The notes beneath the pieces were generated by a model. It was not told where the DNA came from. It did no database searches and was given only the letters and a program-made list of their open reading frames with translations. 64,000 bases of DNA. Origin: Nonomuraea wenchangensis. GTDB lineage: Bacteria > Actinomycetota > Actinomycetes > Streptosporangiales > Streptosporangiaceae. A program made the position numbers and the translations under genes. Numbering within the stretch: the first letter of the stretch is position 1; each line of letters opens with the position of its first letter. Below are positions 48,645 to 57,309 of this stretch, in pieces. Where the stretch lies: positions 111,986 to 175,985 of the forward strand of contig NZ_FOHX01000007.1 of the NCBI RefSeq assembly GCF_900111685.1, written 5' to 3'.

Positions 48645-49706
48645 TCAGTTGCCGCAGCCGTCGCAGCTGCTGCAGCACGTGCAGCAGTTGCAGCAGTTGC
48701 ACACCTCGAAGCAGCTCCCGTCGCCGAAGTAGCAGCGCTGCTCGCACGGGCGGCCGGCGCGCTTGCTCCAGCGCGGACGCCAGATCCCGCAGGTGAAGAA
48801 CGTCGCGACGCCCGCCGCCGACTTCCTGATCCAGCCCGGCCGCTTGTAGGAGGCGGTCTCGGCGAAGGCGCGGTCCACGGCCCGCCCTACCTCGGTGATC
48901 AGCAGCGCGTCCACCAGGTGCCGGTCCTCGAACGCGGCCTCACGCAGCGCCAGCTCCAGCCCGTGGGCCGCGTCCTCGCACAGCCGCCGCGCCTCCCGCG
49001 CCGGGGTGGCGGTGACGGTCAGCGGGTTGAACGCGCCGCGCGCCTCGTCGGCGGCGCGGTCCTCGACCGCGTCCAACAGGTGCGCGAGGCGGCCGAAGAA
49101 CCGGCCCGCCTCGGCCAGCGCGGCCGCGTTGCCCGGCCGTCCGGCCAGCTCGGCGGTGTGCGCGAACGCCGCCGCCACCGCCTCCTCCGTGGGCGCGGTC
49201 AGCGTGAGCACGCCCGTCGCCGGCCCGGCGGAGCGTTCCACGTCGAGCTGGCGGTCCACCGTGGCGGCCAGCGCGACGGCGTCGAAGCCCACCCCGGCCG
49301 CGAGCCTGGCCCCGCCCTCCTGCCAGCGGGCCGCCAGCCTCCGCCGGGCCGCCACCGTGCCGAAGGCGGCCTCCCCGTCGGCCACGTGGTCGCGCAGCTT
49401 GCCCGCGGCCAGCACCAGCGAGACCGCCGCCGCCAGCCGGGCCCCGCCCGCCCGCGCGTCCACCACCTCGGCCGGGCGGAACCCGCGCAGCGCGCACGGC
49501 CCCGCCGTCCGGCGCGGCCCCGTGCCGGACGGGAGCTGGGCCTCGGTCAGGACGGACACGACCAGCGTGTCGTAGTTGGTGGCCAGCCGCGCCCCGTGAC
49601 CCTGCCCGTCGCGTAACGTCAGGCACAATCCGCACAGATGCGCCCGCCACGCCTGCATCAAGGACGGGCAGCCGTGCGCCGCGCACGGGCGGAGAATTCC
49701 GAACAC
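48645..49706 (-). CDS. DUF5685 family protein with a cysteine-rich C-terminal tail
   Basis: 353 residues from a GTG at 49706. The family N-terminus is clear (MFGILRPCAAHGCPSLMQAW, then AHLCGLCLTLRDGQG) with four cysteines set as in a metal site. The middle is a helical Ala-rich domain with EAGRFFGRLAHLLDAVEDRA and FNPL. The end has 14 Cys in about 35 residues, with CNCCNCCTCC-type spacing. No signal peptide is seen. The role is unknown; metal or iron-sulfur binding is a reasonable guess from the cysteines. The gene converges with the hybrid kinase, six bases between stops. The 150-bp region upstream is GC-rich, with a possible TACGAT -10 box. Confidence 0.8.
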   Translation of the reverse strand: MFGILRPCAAHGCPSLMQAWRAHLCGLCLTLRDGQGHGARLATNYDTLVVSVLTEAQLPSGTGPRRTAGPCALRGFRPAEVVDARAGGARLAAAVSLVLAAGKLRDHVADGEAAFGTVAARRRLAARWQEGGARLAAGVGFDAVALAATVDRQLDVERSAGPATGVLTLTAPTEEAVAAAFAHTAELAGRPGNAAALAEAGRFFGRLAHLLDAVEDRAADEARGAFNPLTVTATPAREARRLCEDAAHGLELALREAAFEDRHLVDALLITEVGRAVDRAFAETASYKRPGWIRKSAAGVATFFTCGIWRPRWSKRAGRPCEQRCYFGDGSCFEVCNCCNCCTCCSSCDGCGN

Positions 49707-49858
49707 AAGACCTCACTCAGGGATGAACATTCCGGCTGGCGCGCATCGTAGGGCCTGCCGCCGCTCCCCGGCATCCCCACCATGGGGGTTTACCGCCATC
49801 GAAGTCTGCGGTCCGCCCCCATGGCCGGGGCCCGCCCGCCCGCCTACCGTGAGGCGGC

Positions 49859-50773
49859 GTGATCAGACTGACGGGACTGAGCAAACGGTACGGCGACCGC
49901 CTCGCCCTCGACGACCTGACCCTCGACGTCCGGCCCGGCGCGGTGACCGGCTTCCTCGGGCCGAACGGCGCCGGCAAGTCGACCACCATGCGGCTGATCC
50001 TGGGCCTCGACCGGCCCACGGCGGGCGCCGCGCTCGTGGGCGGCGTCCCGTACCGGCGGATCAGGAACCCCCTCCGCACGGTCGGCGCGCTGCTGGACGC
50101 GCGGGCGCTGCACCCGGCCCGCACCGGCCACGCCCACCTGGTGGCGCTGGCGCGGAGCAACGGCATCCCGCGCAAGCGGGTCGGCGAGGTGCTGGAGACG
50201 GTCGGCCTCGCGGGCGCGGCCCACCGCAGGGCGGGGGCGCTGTCGCTGGGCATGAGCCAGCGGCTCGGCATCGCGGCGGCGCTGCTCGGCGACCCCGAGG
50301 TGCTGCTGTTCGACGAGCCCGTCAACGGGCTCGACCCGGACGGGGTGCGGTGGGTGCGCGGGCTCATGCGCTCCCTCGCCGGCGAGGGCCGGACGGTGTT
50401 CGTCTCCAGCCACCTCATGAGCGAGATGCAGCTCACCGCCGACCACCTGGTGGTGATCGGCAAGGGCCGGCTCATCGCCGACGCGCCGCTCGCCGAGGTC
50501 ATCGCGGGCAGCTCGCTGACGGCCGTGGTCGTCCGCACCCCGCACGCCAGGGAACTGGCCGCCCTGCTGCGCGCCGCCGGGGTCGAGGTGACCAGGTCGG
50601 GCGAGAACGAGCTGGTCACGACCGGCGCGCCCGTCGAACGCGTCGGCGACCTGGCGTACGAGGCCGGCGTCAGGCTGCACGGGCTGCGGGTCAGGGAGGC
50701 GTCGCTGGAGCAGGCCTACCACGAGCTGACCGAGGGCGACGTCGAGTACGGCGCGGGAAGGAGAGGCGCGTGA
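49859..50773 (+). CDS. ABC exporter ATP-binding protein
   Basis: 304 residues from a GTG at 49859. Walker A GPNGAGKS near residue 38, the signature variant LSLGMSQRLGIAAALL, Walker B VLLFDEPVNGLDPDG and the switch SSHLMSEM are in order. The Gly-Met-Gln-Arg type signature and the C-terminal extension place it in the DrrA/bacitracin-BcrA class of exporters. The stop overlaps the permease start (GTGA). A TACCGT box twelve bases ahead of the start could be its -10 element. Confidence 0.9.
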   Translation: MIRLTGLSKRYGDRLALDDLTLDVRPGAVTGFLGPNGAGKSTTMRLILGLDRPTAGAALVGGVPYRRIRNPLRTVGALLDARALHPARTGHAHLVALARSNGIPRKRVGEVLETVGLAGAAHRRAGALSLGMSQRLGIAAALLGDPEVLLFDEPVNGLDPDGVRWVRGLMRSLAGEGRTVFVSSHLMSEMQLTADHLVVIGKGRLIADAPLAEVIAGSSLTAVVVRTPHARELAALLRAAGVEVTRSGENELVTTGAPVERVGDLAYEAGVRLHGLRVREASLEQAYHELTEGDVEYGAGRRGA

Positions 50774-51600
50774 GCGCGACGACGGGACAGGACGTCGGGG
50801 GCGTACGCGTCCTGTGGCAGGCGGCCGGGGCCGAATGGGCGAAGCTGTGGTCGGTGCGGTCCACGTGGTGGTGCCTCGCCGGGGCGTTCGCGCTCATGGT
50901 GCTCGCCGCCGTGACCCTCGGCGGCGCGTCCGCCACCGAGGCCCTGCGCCCGGCCGGGCCGTCGTCCGCCGCGCCCGTGCCGGCCAGCGAGGCGGCCGTG
51001 TCGGCGACGTCGTTCGCCCAGTTCGCCCTGGTGGCGCTGGCCATGCTGACCATCACCGCCGAGTACGCCTCGGGCTCGATCCGGGTCACCCTCCAGGCCG
51101 TCCCCGTACGCGGGGTGATGCTGGCCGCCAAGGCGCTGGTGCTCGCGCCCGTGATGGCCGCCACGGGCGTGCTGTCGGGCGCGGCGGCGACCGCTGCCGT
51201 GTACGCGCTGCTGTCGCTCGACGTGTTCGGCGGCCTGGTCGTCCTGCCGATGGGCGAGGTCGTGCGGGACCTCGCCGGCGTCGGGGTGTACTTCGCGCTG
51301 ATCGCGGTGCTCACCCTCGGCGCCGGGGCGGCCCTGCGCAGCGCGGCCGGGACGCTGACCGTCGTGTTCATGCTGCTGATGGGGTTGCCGCTGCTGCTGA
51401 TGATGACCGGCAGCGGGCCGGCGGTGGCGATGTCGCTGCGGATGCCGCTGTTCGCGGGGCTGGCGTTCATGGGCAGCGCGGACAACATGACCGGGGGGCC
51501 GATCCCGTACTCGGCGGGGGAGGGCCTGGCCTGGCTCCTCGCCTGGACGGCGGCGTCCCTCGCCACCGGCCACGCGGTCCTGCGCCGCCGTGACGCCTAG
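50770..51600 (+). CDS. ABC-2 type exporter permease
   Basis: 276 residues. A cytoplasmic start AAGAEWAKLWSVRSTWWCLA, as in BcrB-like permeases, is followed by six hydrophobic segments and a central ITAEYASGSIRVTLQAVPVR loop that is characteristic of ABC-2 exporters. It forms the membrane part for the ATPase encoded upstream. The substrate is unknown; lipid-active peptides or antibiotics are typical, and the two-component genes behind it fit induction by such a compound. Confidence 0.88.
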   Translation: MSATTGQDVGGVRVLWQAAGAEWAKLWSVRSTWWCLAGAFALMVLAAVTLGGASATEALRPAGPSSAAPVPASEAAVSATSFAQFALVALAMLTITAEYASGSIRVTLQAVPVRGVMLAAKALVLAPVMAATGVLSGAAATAAVYALLSLDVFGGLVVLPMGEVVRDLAGVGVYFALIAVLTLGAGAALRSAAGTLTVVFMLLMGLPLLLMMTGSGPAVAMSLRMPLFAGLAFMGSADNMTGGPIPYSAGEGLAWLLAWTAASLATGHAVLRRRDA

Positions 51601-51644
51601 ACTGCGCCGGGGCCGTCCCCTTCATGGAGCAAGGGAGTGAGCAG

Positions 51645-52844
51645 GTGACGCGGGGTGCGAGCACGGCAGCCGGTCGGCCTTCCCCGGCGCGGGCGCCCGT
51701 CGGCGTGCTGCTCGGCACGGTCACGGGGGCCGCCGGGCTGGCGCTGATCTGCCTGGGCTGGCCCGCGCTCCTCGTCCCCGCCGCCCGTCCCGCCGCCGGG
51801 CGGGTCGTCGCGCGGCTGGCGGCGCTCGAACGGCGCAGGCTCGCCCGCTGGTACGGCCACGAGAGCGCGGGGGAGGGCGGGCTCGCATTCGTCGCCGCGC
51901 GGGCCTTGGTGGGCACGTTCGCCGGGTACGCCTGCTTCAACGCGCTGTTCCTCGCCGTCCTGCTGCTGCTCGGCGGGCTGTGGGACCTCGTGCGGGGCGG
52001 CTCGGAGCCGGTGCCGGTCACCCTGCCCGGCGTACGCGTCGTGACCAGCAGCGGCGCGCTCGGCCTGACCGCCGGGCTGGCCGCGCTCACCCTGACCGCC
52101 CTGCTGACCCTGGCCGCCGCCGCGCTCGACCGGGCCGTCGCCGCCCGCTTCCTCGGCCCCGACCGCCAGGAACGGCTGCGCCGCCGCGTCGTCGAGCTGA
52201 CCGCGTCCCGCACCGGCATCGTCAGGGCCGTGGACGACGAGCGCCGCCGCATCGAGCGGGACCTGCACGACGGCGTCCAGCAGCGCGGCGTCGCCCTCGC
52301 CATGCTCCTCGGCCGCGCCCGCCACCAGATCGCCTCGGACGGGGCCGCCTCCGGCGAGGCCGGCCGGGCCCGCGCCGCCGAGCTGATCGACCAGGCCTAC
52401 ACCGAGTCCCGCCGCCTCCTCGACGAGCTGCGCGGCGTGGCCTGGCGCATCTACCCGACCGCCCTGGACGAGCTGGGGCTGCGGGCCGCGCTCGACGGCG
52501 CCGCCGAACGGGCCGGGGTGCCGGTCACCGTGCACTACGGGCTGGCCGGGCGGCCGGTCGCCGAGGTCGAGACCGCCCTGTACTTCGTGGCCCGCGAGGC
52601 GATCACCAACGCGGTCAAGCACGCCGCCGCCCGTGACATCCTGGTGGTGCTGAGCGAGGACGAGCGGACGGTGAGCGTGGCCATCTCGGACGACGGCAGG
52701 GGCGGCGCCGACCCGGCGGGCGGCGGGCTGTCCGGCCTGGCCAGGCGGGTGCGGGCCCTCGACGGCGAGCTGAGCGTGCACAGCCCGCCCGGCGGCCCCA
52801 CGAAGGTCACCGCCACCCTGCCCAAGGCGCCCGCGTGCGGCTGA
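51645..52844 (+). CDS. NarL-type sensor histidine kinase (HisKA_3)
   Basis: 399 residues from the GTG at 51645 with GGGAG eight bases upstream; an ATG at 51624 would add seven residues. Membrane helices in the first 160 residues (GVLLGTVTGAAGLALICLGW, FNALFLAVLLLLGGLW, LGLTAGLAALTLTALLTLAA) are followed by the dimerisation helix with His208 in RRRIERDLHDGVQQRG and a HATPase with EAITNAVKHAAA, DDGRGG and GGLSGLARRVRALDG. A TAGACT box across the permease stop may give a separate promoter. Overlaps the regulator gene by ten bases. Confidence 0.9.
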   Translation: MTRGASTAAGRPSPARAPVGVLLGTVTGAAGLALICLGWPALLVPAARPAAGRVVARLAALERRRLARWYGHESAGEGGLAFVAARALVGTFAGYACFNALFLAVLLLLGGLWDLVRGGSEPVPVTLPGVRVVTSSGALGLTAGLAALTLTALLTLAAAALDRAVAARFLGPDRQERLRRRVVELTASRTGIVRAVDDERRRIERDLHDGVQQRGVALAMLLGRARHQIASDGAASGEAGRARAAELIDQAYTESRRLLDELRGVAWRIYPTALDELGLRAALDGAAERAGVPVTVHYGLAGRPVAEVETALYFVAREAITNAVKHAAARDILVVLSEDERTVSVAISDDGRGGADPAGGGLSGLARRVRALDGELSVHSPPGGPTKVTATLPKAPACG

Positions 52845-53479
52845 TCCTCGCCGACGACTCCGTGCTGCTGCGCGAAGGGCTGACGCGGCTGCTCGACGAG
52901 GCCGGCCACGAGGTGGTCGCCGCCGTCGCCGACGCGCCCGCGCTGCTCGACGCCGTCGAACAGCACCGTCCCGACGTGGCCGTGATCGACGTGCGCATGC
53001 CGCCCACCCACCGCGACGAGGGGCTGCGGGCCGCACTGGAGATCCGCGAGCGCCACCCGGAGATCGGCGTGCTGGTCCTGTCCCAGTACGTCGAGCAGCA
53101 CTACGCCGCCCGGCTCCTCGCCGGCTCCACCGAAGGGCTGGGCTACCTGCTGAAGGACAGGGTCTCCGAGGTGGCCGAGTTCCTCGGCGCGCTGGAGCGG
53201 GTCCGGACGGGCGGCACGGCACTCGACCCGGAGGTCGTCCGCAGCCTCCTGGCCCGCGCCACCCGCGCCGACCCGCTGAGCCGGCTCAGCCCGCGCGAGG
53301 CCGAGGTGCTGCGCCACCTCGCCGAGGGCCTGACCAACGCCGCCGTCGCCGAGCGCCTGCACGTCTCGCTCAGCACCGTCGAGAAGCACGTCAACGCCGT
53401 CATGGACAAGCTCGACCTGCCCCGCGACCCCGGATACAGCCGCCGGGTGCTCGCCGTCCTGCGCTACCTCGGCGGCTGA
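52835..53479 (+). CDS. NarL/LuxR-type response regulator
   Basis: 214 residues from a GTG inside the kinase gene end. Receiver pocket ILADDS, phospho-acceptor Asp52 in VAVIDVRMP, and Lys in LLKDR. The C-terminal LuxR HTH is SRLSPREAEVLRHLAEGLTN followed by VAERLHVSLSTVEKHV. It is the cognate partner of the kinase just upstream and most likely controls the ABC exporter pair. Confidence 0.93.
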   Translation: MRLILADDSVLLREGLTRLLDEAGHEVVAAVADAPALLDAVEQHRPDVAVIDVRMPPTHRDEGLRAALEIRERHPEIGVLVLSQYVEQHYAARLLAGSTEGLGYLLKDRVSEVAEFLGALERVRTGGTALDPEVVRSLLARATRADPLSRLSPREAEVLRHLAEGLTNAAVAERLHVSLSTVEKHVNAVMDKLDLPRDPGYSRRVLAVLRYLGG

Positions 53480-53564
53480 GGACCGCTCGTAACATCCGGT
53501 GCCGCCCGGCGAAACATGCCTCTCCTACCCTCCGCCGCAAGGCGGGCAACAGAGAGGCGATGGC

Positions 53565-54374
53565 ATGGGCTGGCGCTTGAAGGTCTCGCACGTGACGCAC
53601 GTGGAGTACGACGGCGAGGCGCACTCCTCCTACAACGAGGTCAGGATGACCCCGGCGCACAACGTGCTCTCCAGCCGGGTCACCGTGACCCCGTACGTTC
53701 CCGTCTTCACCTACGAGGACTACTGGGGGACGAAGGTGACCTCGTTCGACGTGATGGAGCCGCACACGTCGCTGACGGTCGAGGCCGTGAGCAGGGTCGA
53801 GACGGGCGGGCCGCCCCGGCGCGTGGCGGCCGGTTACGACCCGTCGCTGAAGGAGCTGCTGCGTACGACCCCGATGACCGCCGTCGGCCCCGAGCTGGAG
53901 GAGCTGGCCAGGGTCCAGGCGCTCGGACGCGACCCCCAAGGGACGGCCGGGGCGATCGGCGAGATGGTGGCGGCAAGGGTGACGTGCCTGCCGGGCCCGG
54001 CGGGCGTGCGGACCTCCGCGCGGGAGGCGTGGGACCTCGGCGAGGGCGCCTGCCAGGACCTGGCCCACCTGACGGCGGGCCTGCTGCGCGCCGCCGGGCT
54101 GCCCGCCCGCTACGTCTCCGGCTACCTGCACCCCCGGCCCGACGCGGACGTCGGCGAGCCGGTGGAGGGGCAGAGCCACGCCTGGGTGGAGTACTGGGCC
54201 GGGGAGTGGCTGCCGCTCGACCCGGCAGGTCGCGGCCACGTCGGCGAGGCGCACGTCGTGGTCGCCCGAGGACGTGACCACTCCGACGTGCCGCCGCTCA
54301 AGGGCGTGCACCGGGGCCCGGCCGGCAGCCGCCAGGAGGTCACGGTGACCCTCACCCGGCTTGCGCCGGCTTAG
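53565..54374 (+). CDS. transglutaminase-like cysteine protease-fold protein
   Basis: 269 residues, ATG at 53565 with GAGAGG upstream. The N-terminal beta domain (LKVSHVTHVEYDGEAHSSYN) is the bacterial transglutaminase N-domain. The catalytic triad of the core is Cys163 in GEGACQDLAHL, His205 in SHAWVEYW and Asp219 in LPLDPAGR. There is no signal peptide, so it should be cytoplasmic. Such proteins often sit with alpha-E and ATP-grasp genes in peptide-modifying clusters, but those partners are absent here. The substrate is unknown. Confidence 0.87.
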   Translation: MGWRLKVSHVTHVEYDGEAHSSYNEVRMTPAHNVLSSRVTVTPYVPVFTYEDYWGTKVTSFDVMEPHTSLTVEAVSRVETGGPPRRVAAGYDPSLKELLRTTPMTAVGPELEELARVQALGRDPQGTAGAIGEMVAARVTCLPGPAGVRTSAREAWDLGEGACQDLAHLTAGLLRAAGLPARYVSGYLHPRPDADVGEPVEGQSHAWVEYWAGEWLPLDPAGRGHVGEAHVVVARGRDHSDVPPLKGVHRGPAGSRQEVTVTLTRLAPA

Positions 54375-54466
54375 CTGCACACCGGCTCAACACTTTCTCA
54401 ACGCCGTGCCGCGCATGCTGTCCGCAGCACCTCCGGGAGCGGGGGAACGGCGTAGAGGAGGCCACC

Positions 54467-54946
54467 ATGATCGGCAAGATCGCGAACGGACCGGCGAGCA
54501 CATGCGGGGGCGGGCTCGCCACCGGTTCGACCGGCGGAGCCGCGGACGGCGGTTTCGCGGTCGCGTTGCGGCGTTGCCTGGACGAGTGGTCGCGGCGGAC
54601 GGGGATCGCCGTCGAGACGTGGGCGCTGCCGGCGGGCGAGGTCCCCCTGCGGGCCGCCCGCGCCGTGCCGGCCGCGATCCGTGAGGCCCTGACGCTGGCC
54701 GGACGCGAGACGGCGGCGGTCTCGCTGGTGTCGGTCGCGGTGACCGGCGGCGCCGGCGGCCTGCGCATGACGGTCAGCGACAACGGCGCGGGCCTGCCCG
54801 TGGACGAGAGCGGGCCGGAGGTCATGGCCATGCGGGCCGCCTTCGCCGCGGTGGGCGGCACGATCTCGGTGCGCGCGGTGCCCGGCGAGGGCACGACCGT
54901 CACCGGCGTGCTGCCTCCGCGGCGACCCGGCCGCCGCCGTCCGTGA
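54467..54946 (+). CDS. orphan HATPase-like domain protein
   Basis: 159 residues, ATG preceded by GGAGG at good spacing. Residues 28-155 resemble the C-terminal ATPase of NarL-type kinases: AVPAAIREALTLAGRE, VSLVSVAVTG, SDNGAGLP (G1 box), VMAMRAAFAAVGGTISVRAV and GEGTTVTGVLP. The histidine-bearing dimerisation helix is absent. The N-box Asn expected after EAL is replaced (EALTLAG for EALTNVV), so Mg-ATP binding may be lost. No receiver gene is adjacent. Its last 47 bases overlap the convergent MFS gene. Confidence 0.65.
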   Translation: MIGKIANGPASTCGGGLATGSTGGAADGGFAVALRRCLDEWSRRTGIAVETWALPAGEVPLRAARAVPAAIREALTLAGRETAAVSLVSVAVTGGAGGLRMTVSDNGAGLPVDESGPEVMAMRAAFAAVGGTISVRAVPGEGTTVTGVLPPRRPGRRRP

Positions 54947-56210
54947 GCGCCGTGGCGCGGGCCCGGCCGCTGGTGAGGAGGACGGCGAGGGCGGCGAGCA
55001 GGAGCCAGGCCGTGGTCAGCGCGATGAGCCACGGCCAGCCCGCGCCGCCGTACACCACGCTGCCCACGGTGCCGCCCGCGCCGCTGCCCAGGTAGTAGCA
55101 GAGCGTGTAGAGCCCGGCGGCCCGCCCCCTGGTGCGGGGCGACGCCTGCGCGGTCACCCAGGCGTTGGCGATGGCGTGCGCCGCGAAGAACCCGGCCGTC
55201 AGCACGGCGAACCCCAGGGCGATCACCGGCAGCGCCGGGTGCAGGGTCAGCGCCGACCCCGCGACGGTGACGAGCAGCGCGGTCACCAGCGCCGCCGTCC
55301 GCCCGAAGCGCCCCGCCAGCCGCCCGGCCGCCGCCGACGACATGGTGCCCATCGCGTACGACAGGAACACGAGGGACGCCGCGGCCGGGGCGAGCGACAG
55401 CGGCGGCGCCGCCAGCCGGAACCCGGCCGCGTTGTAGAGCGCCACGAACGCCCCCATGGCCAGCGCCCCCACCGCGCAGGGCACCCACACCCCGGCCCCG
55501 ATCGGCCCCCGCCGCTCGCCCGAGACGCGCTCCTGCGGGACGGCGGGCGTGCCCGTACCCGTCCCCCCGCCCGTCCCTCCGCCCGTCCCCGCGCCCGTCC
55601 TCGGGAGGGTCAGGGCCGCGAACAGGGCGCACGCCAGCGCGACCGCGGCCACCACGGCCAGGGATCCGTGCCAGCCCAGGGGAGCGGCGGCGAAGCCGGT
55701 GCCGAGCCGGCCGAGCATGCCGCCCACCGAGTTCCCGGCGATCATCGCGCCGACCGCCGCCGCGAGCCGCTTCGTCCCCAGCGCGTCCGCCAGGTACGCC
55801 GCCGCCACCCCCGCGAACCCGGCGATCGCCACCCCCTGCACGGCCCGCATGCCGAGCAGCACCGGGAAGGTCGGCGCGAGCGGCAGCAGCAGCCCGAGCA
55901 CCGCCGACACGAGCACCGACCACACGATCACCCGTCGCCGCCCTATCCGCTCGGCCAGCGCCGCGACCGGCAGCACCGCGACGGCGAGCGCCCCCGTGGC
56001 CACGCCGACGGCCAGCGACGCGCTCCCCGGGTCCAGCCGGAACCCCTCGGCGAGCTGCGGCAGCACCGGCTGCGGCGCGTAGAGCAGCGCGAACGACGAC
56101 AGCCCGCCCGCCGCGACGGCCGCGCTGACCCGCCGCGTCCCGCGGGTGCCCGGCGTGGTGCCGATGGGCACGGCGTCGTTCCGTACCTGCTGCCGCTCGT
56201 GAAGGACCAT
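54900..56210 (-). CDS. major facilitator transporter, YnfM-like
   Basis: 436 residues, twelve hydrophobic helices. The N-terminal SFALLYAPQPVLPQLAEGF and the ALAERIGRRRVIVWSVLV loop 2-3 motif are those of YnfM-type drug/metabolite carriers; IANAWVTAQASPRTRGRAAG is the matching second-half segment. The central cytoplasmic loop holds a Gly/Thr-rich imperfect repeat. The divergent LysR gene is the probable regulator. The reading frame could be extended upstream but the ATG at 56210 gives the usual N-terminus. Confidence 0.87.
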   Translation of the reverse strand: MVLHERQQVRNDAVPIGTTPGTRGTRRVSAAVAAGGLSSFALLYAPQPVLPQLAEGFRLDPGSASLAVGVATGALAVAVLPVAALAERIGRRRVIVWSVLVSAVLGLLLPLAPTFPVLLGMRAVQGVAIAGFAGVAAAYLADALGTKRLAAAVGAMIAGNSVGGMLGRLGTGFAAAPLGWHGSLAVVAAVALACALFAALTLPRTGAGTGGGTGGGTGTGTPAVPQERVSGERRGPIGAGVWVPCAVGALAMGAFVALYNAAGFRLAAPPLSLAPAAASLVFLSYAMGTMSSAAAGRLAGRFGRTAALVTALLVTVAGSALTLHPALPVIALGFAVLTAGFFAAHAIANAWVTAQASPRTRGRAAGLYTLCYYLGSGAGGTVGSVVYGGAGWPWLIALTTAWLLLAALAVLLTSGRARATALTDGGGRVAAEAARR

Positions 56211-56264
56211 GCCGCCAACGCTAAGCAAAGCTAATAAATGCGTCCAATACCGAGATGAGCGATA

Positions 56265-56286
56265 ATTCATACCGTGACGTATGAAT
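56265..56286. promoter_or_regulatory. inverted repeat over the LysR start codon, candidate autoregulatory site
   Basis: ATTCATAC (56265-56272) and its exact complement GTATGAAT (56279-56286) are separated by six bases, and the GTG start at 56274 lies inside. It contains the T-N11-A spacing typical of LysR sites. The surrounding 63-bp gap to the MFS gene is unusually AT-rich. Confidence 0.6.
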
Positions 56287-57305
56287 CGCCGGAGGCCGCC
56301 GACGACCGGCTGGCCGCCCGCCTGGCGCCCGCACTCGCCCTGCTCGCCGCCGTCGGCGAGACCGGCCACGTGACCCGCGCCGCCGAGCAGCTCGGCATCC
56401 CGCAGCCCACCGCCAGCCGCCGCCTCGCCGCCCTTTCCGACCTGGTCGGCGCGCCGCTGGTGCTCCCGTCCGGCCGCGGCATCCGGCTGACCAGGACGGG
56501 CCGTACGCTGGCCGCCGCCTCCGGCCGGGCGCTCGGCGCGCTCGCCACGGCGGCCCGCGAGGTGCGGGAGGAGATCGACCCGGCCAGCGGGCGCGTCGTC
56601 CTCGGCTTCCTGCACCTGCTCGGCCGCACGCTGGTCCCGTCGCTCATCCGGCGCTTCCGCGAGCGCAACCCCGGCGTGCGCTTCAGCCTGGCGCAGGGCT
56701 CGCGCCAGGACATGCTGCGCGCCCTCCGCGAGGGGGACATCGACCTGGTCTTCGTCGCCCCCATGCCGCTCGGCGACCCGGACCTCGCCGGGCGGCCGCT
56801 CGCCGACCAGGAGCTGGTCCTGGCCGTGCCCCCGGGGCACCGCCTCGCCGGGCGGGCGCGGGTGCGGGCGGCGGAGCTGGAGGGGGAGGAGCTGGTGACG
56901 CTGGAGCACGGGTACGGGCTCCGTCAGATCACCGACGACCTGTGCGCGGCGGCCGGGTTCGAGCCGCGCATCGCCTTCGAGGGCCAGGAGTCGGAGACCG
57001 TACGCGGCCTGGTGGCGGCGGGCCTCGGCGTGGCCGTCCTGCCCAGCACCGACCCCGGCCTGGGCGCGCCGGCCCGCACCGACCCCGGCCTGGGCGCGCC
57101 GGCCCGCACCGACTCCACCTCGGCCGTCGCCGGGGTCGTGGAGGTTCCGATGTCGCCGCCGCTGTTCCGGACGATCGGGGTGTGCTGGGTGGCCGGCGAG
57201 CGCCTGACCCCCGCCGCCCGCGCCTTCCGCGACCACGCCTGCGCCGCGCCCCTGGACCTCGGCCCGGGCTTCCGCCCGCCCACCGTCCCGGGCACGCCAG
57301 ACTGA
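56274..57305 (+). CDS. LysR-family transcriptional regulator
   Basis: 343 residues from a GTG at 56274. The N-terminal winged helix shows GHVTRAAEQLGIPQPTASRR and LVLPSGRGIRLTRTG. The effector-binding domain follows (GRVVLGFLHLLGRTLVPSLI to VRGLVAAGLGVAVLPST). Near residue 260 a 30-bp tandem duplication adds a second copy of TDPGLGAPAR. It is divergent from the MFS carrier, the classical arrangement for a LysR regulator and its target. No leader is available between the repeat and the start, so the mRNA may be leaderless. Confidence 0.9.
   Translation: MTYESPEAADDRLAARLAPALALLAAVGETGHVTRAAEQLGIPQPTASRRLAALSDLVGAPLVLPSGRGIRLTRTGRTLAAASGRALGALATAAREVREEIDPASGRVVLGFLHLLGRTLVPSLIRRFRERNPGVRFSLAQGSRQDMLRALREGDIDLVFVAPMPLGDPDLAGRPLADQELVLAVPPGHRLAGRARVRAAELEGEELVTLEHGYGLRQITDDLCAAAGFEPRIAFEGQESETVRGLVAAGLGVAVLPSTDPGLGAPARTDPGLGAPARTDSTSAVAGVVEVPMSPPLFRTIGVCWVAGERLTPAARAFRDHACAAPLDLGPGFRPPTVPGTPD
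57047..57106. repeat. 30-bp tandem duplication in the LysR gene
   Basis: A 30-base unit at 57047-57076 is repeated exactly at 57077-57106, giving two copies of TDPGLGAPAR in the protein. The frame is kept. Confidence 0.95.
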
Positions 57306-57309
57306 TCAC

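Noticed and set aside
1594..49790. Shared ACCATGGGGG text at 1592-1601 and 49779-49788
   Set aside because: The first is largely the spacer of the proposed promoter; the second lacks GGGTA at the right distance. Two copies of ten bases in 64 kb of biased DNA is weak evidence.
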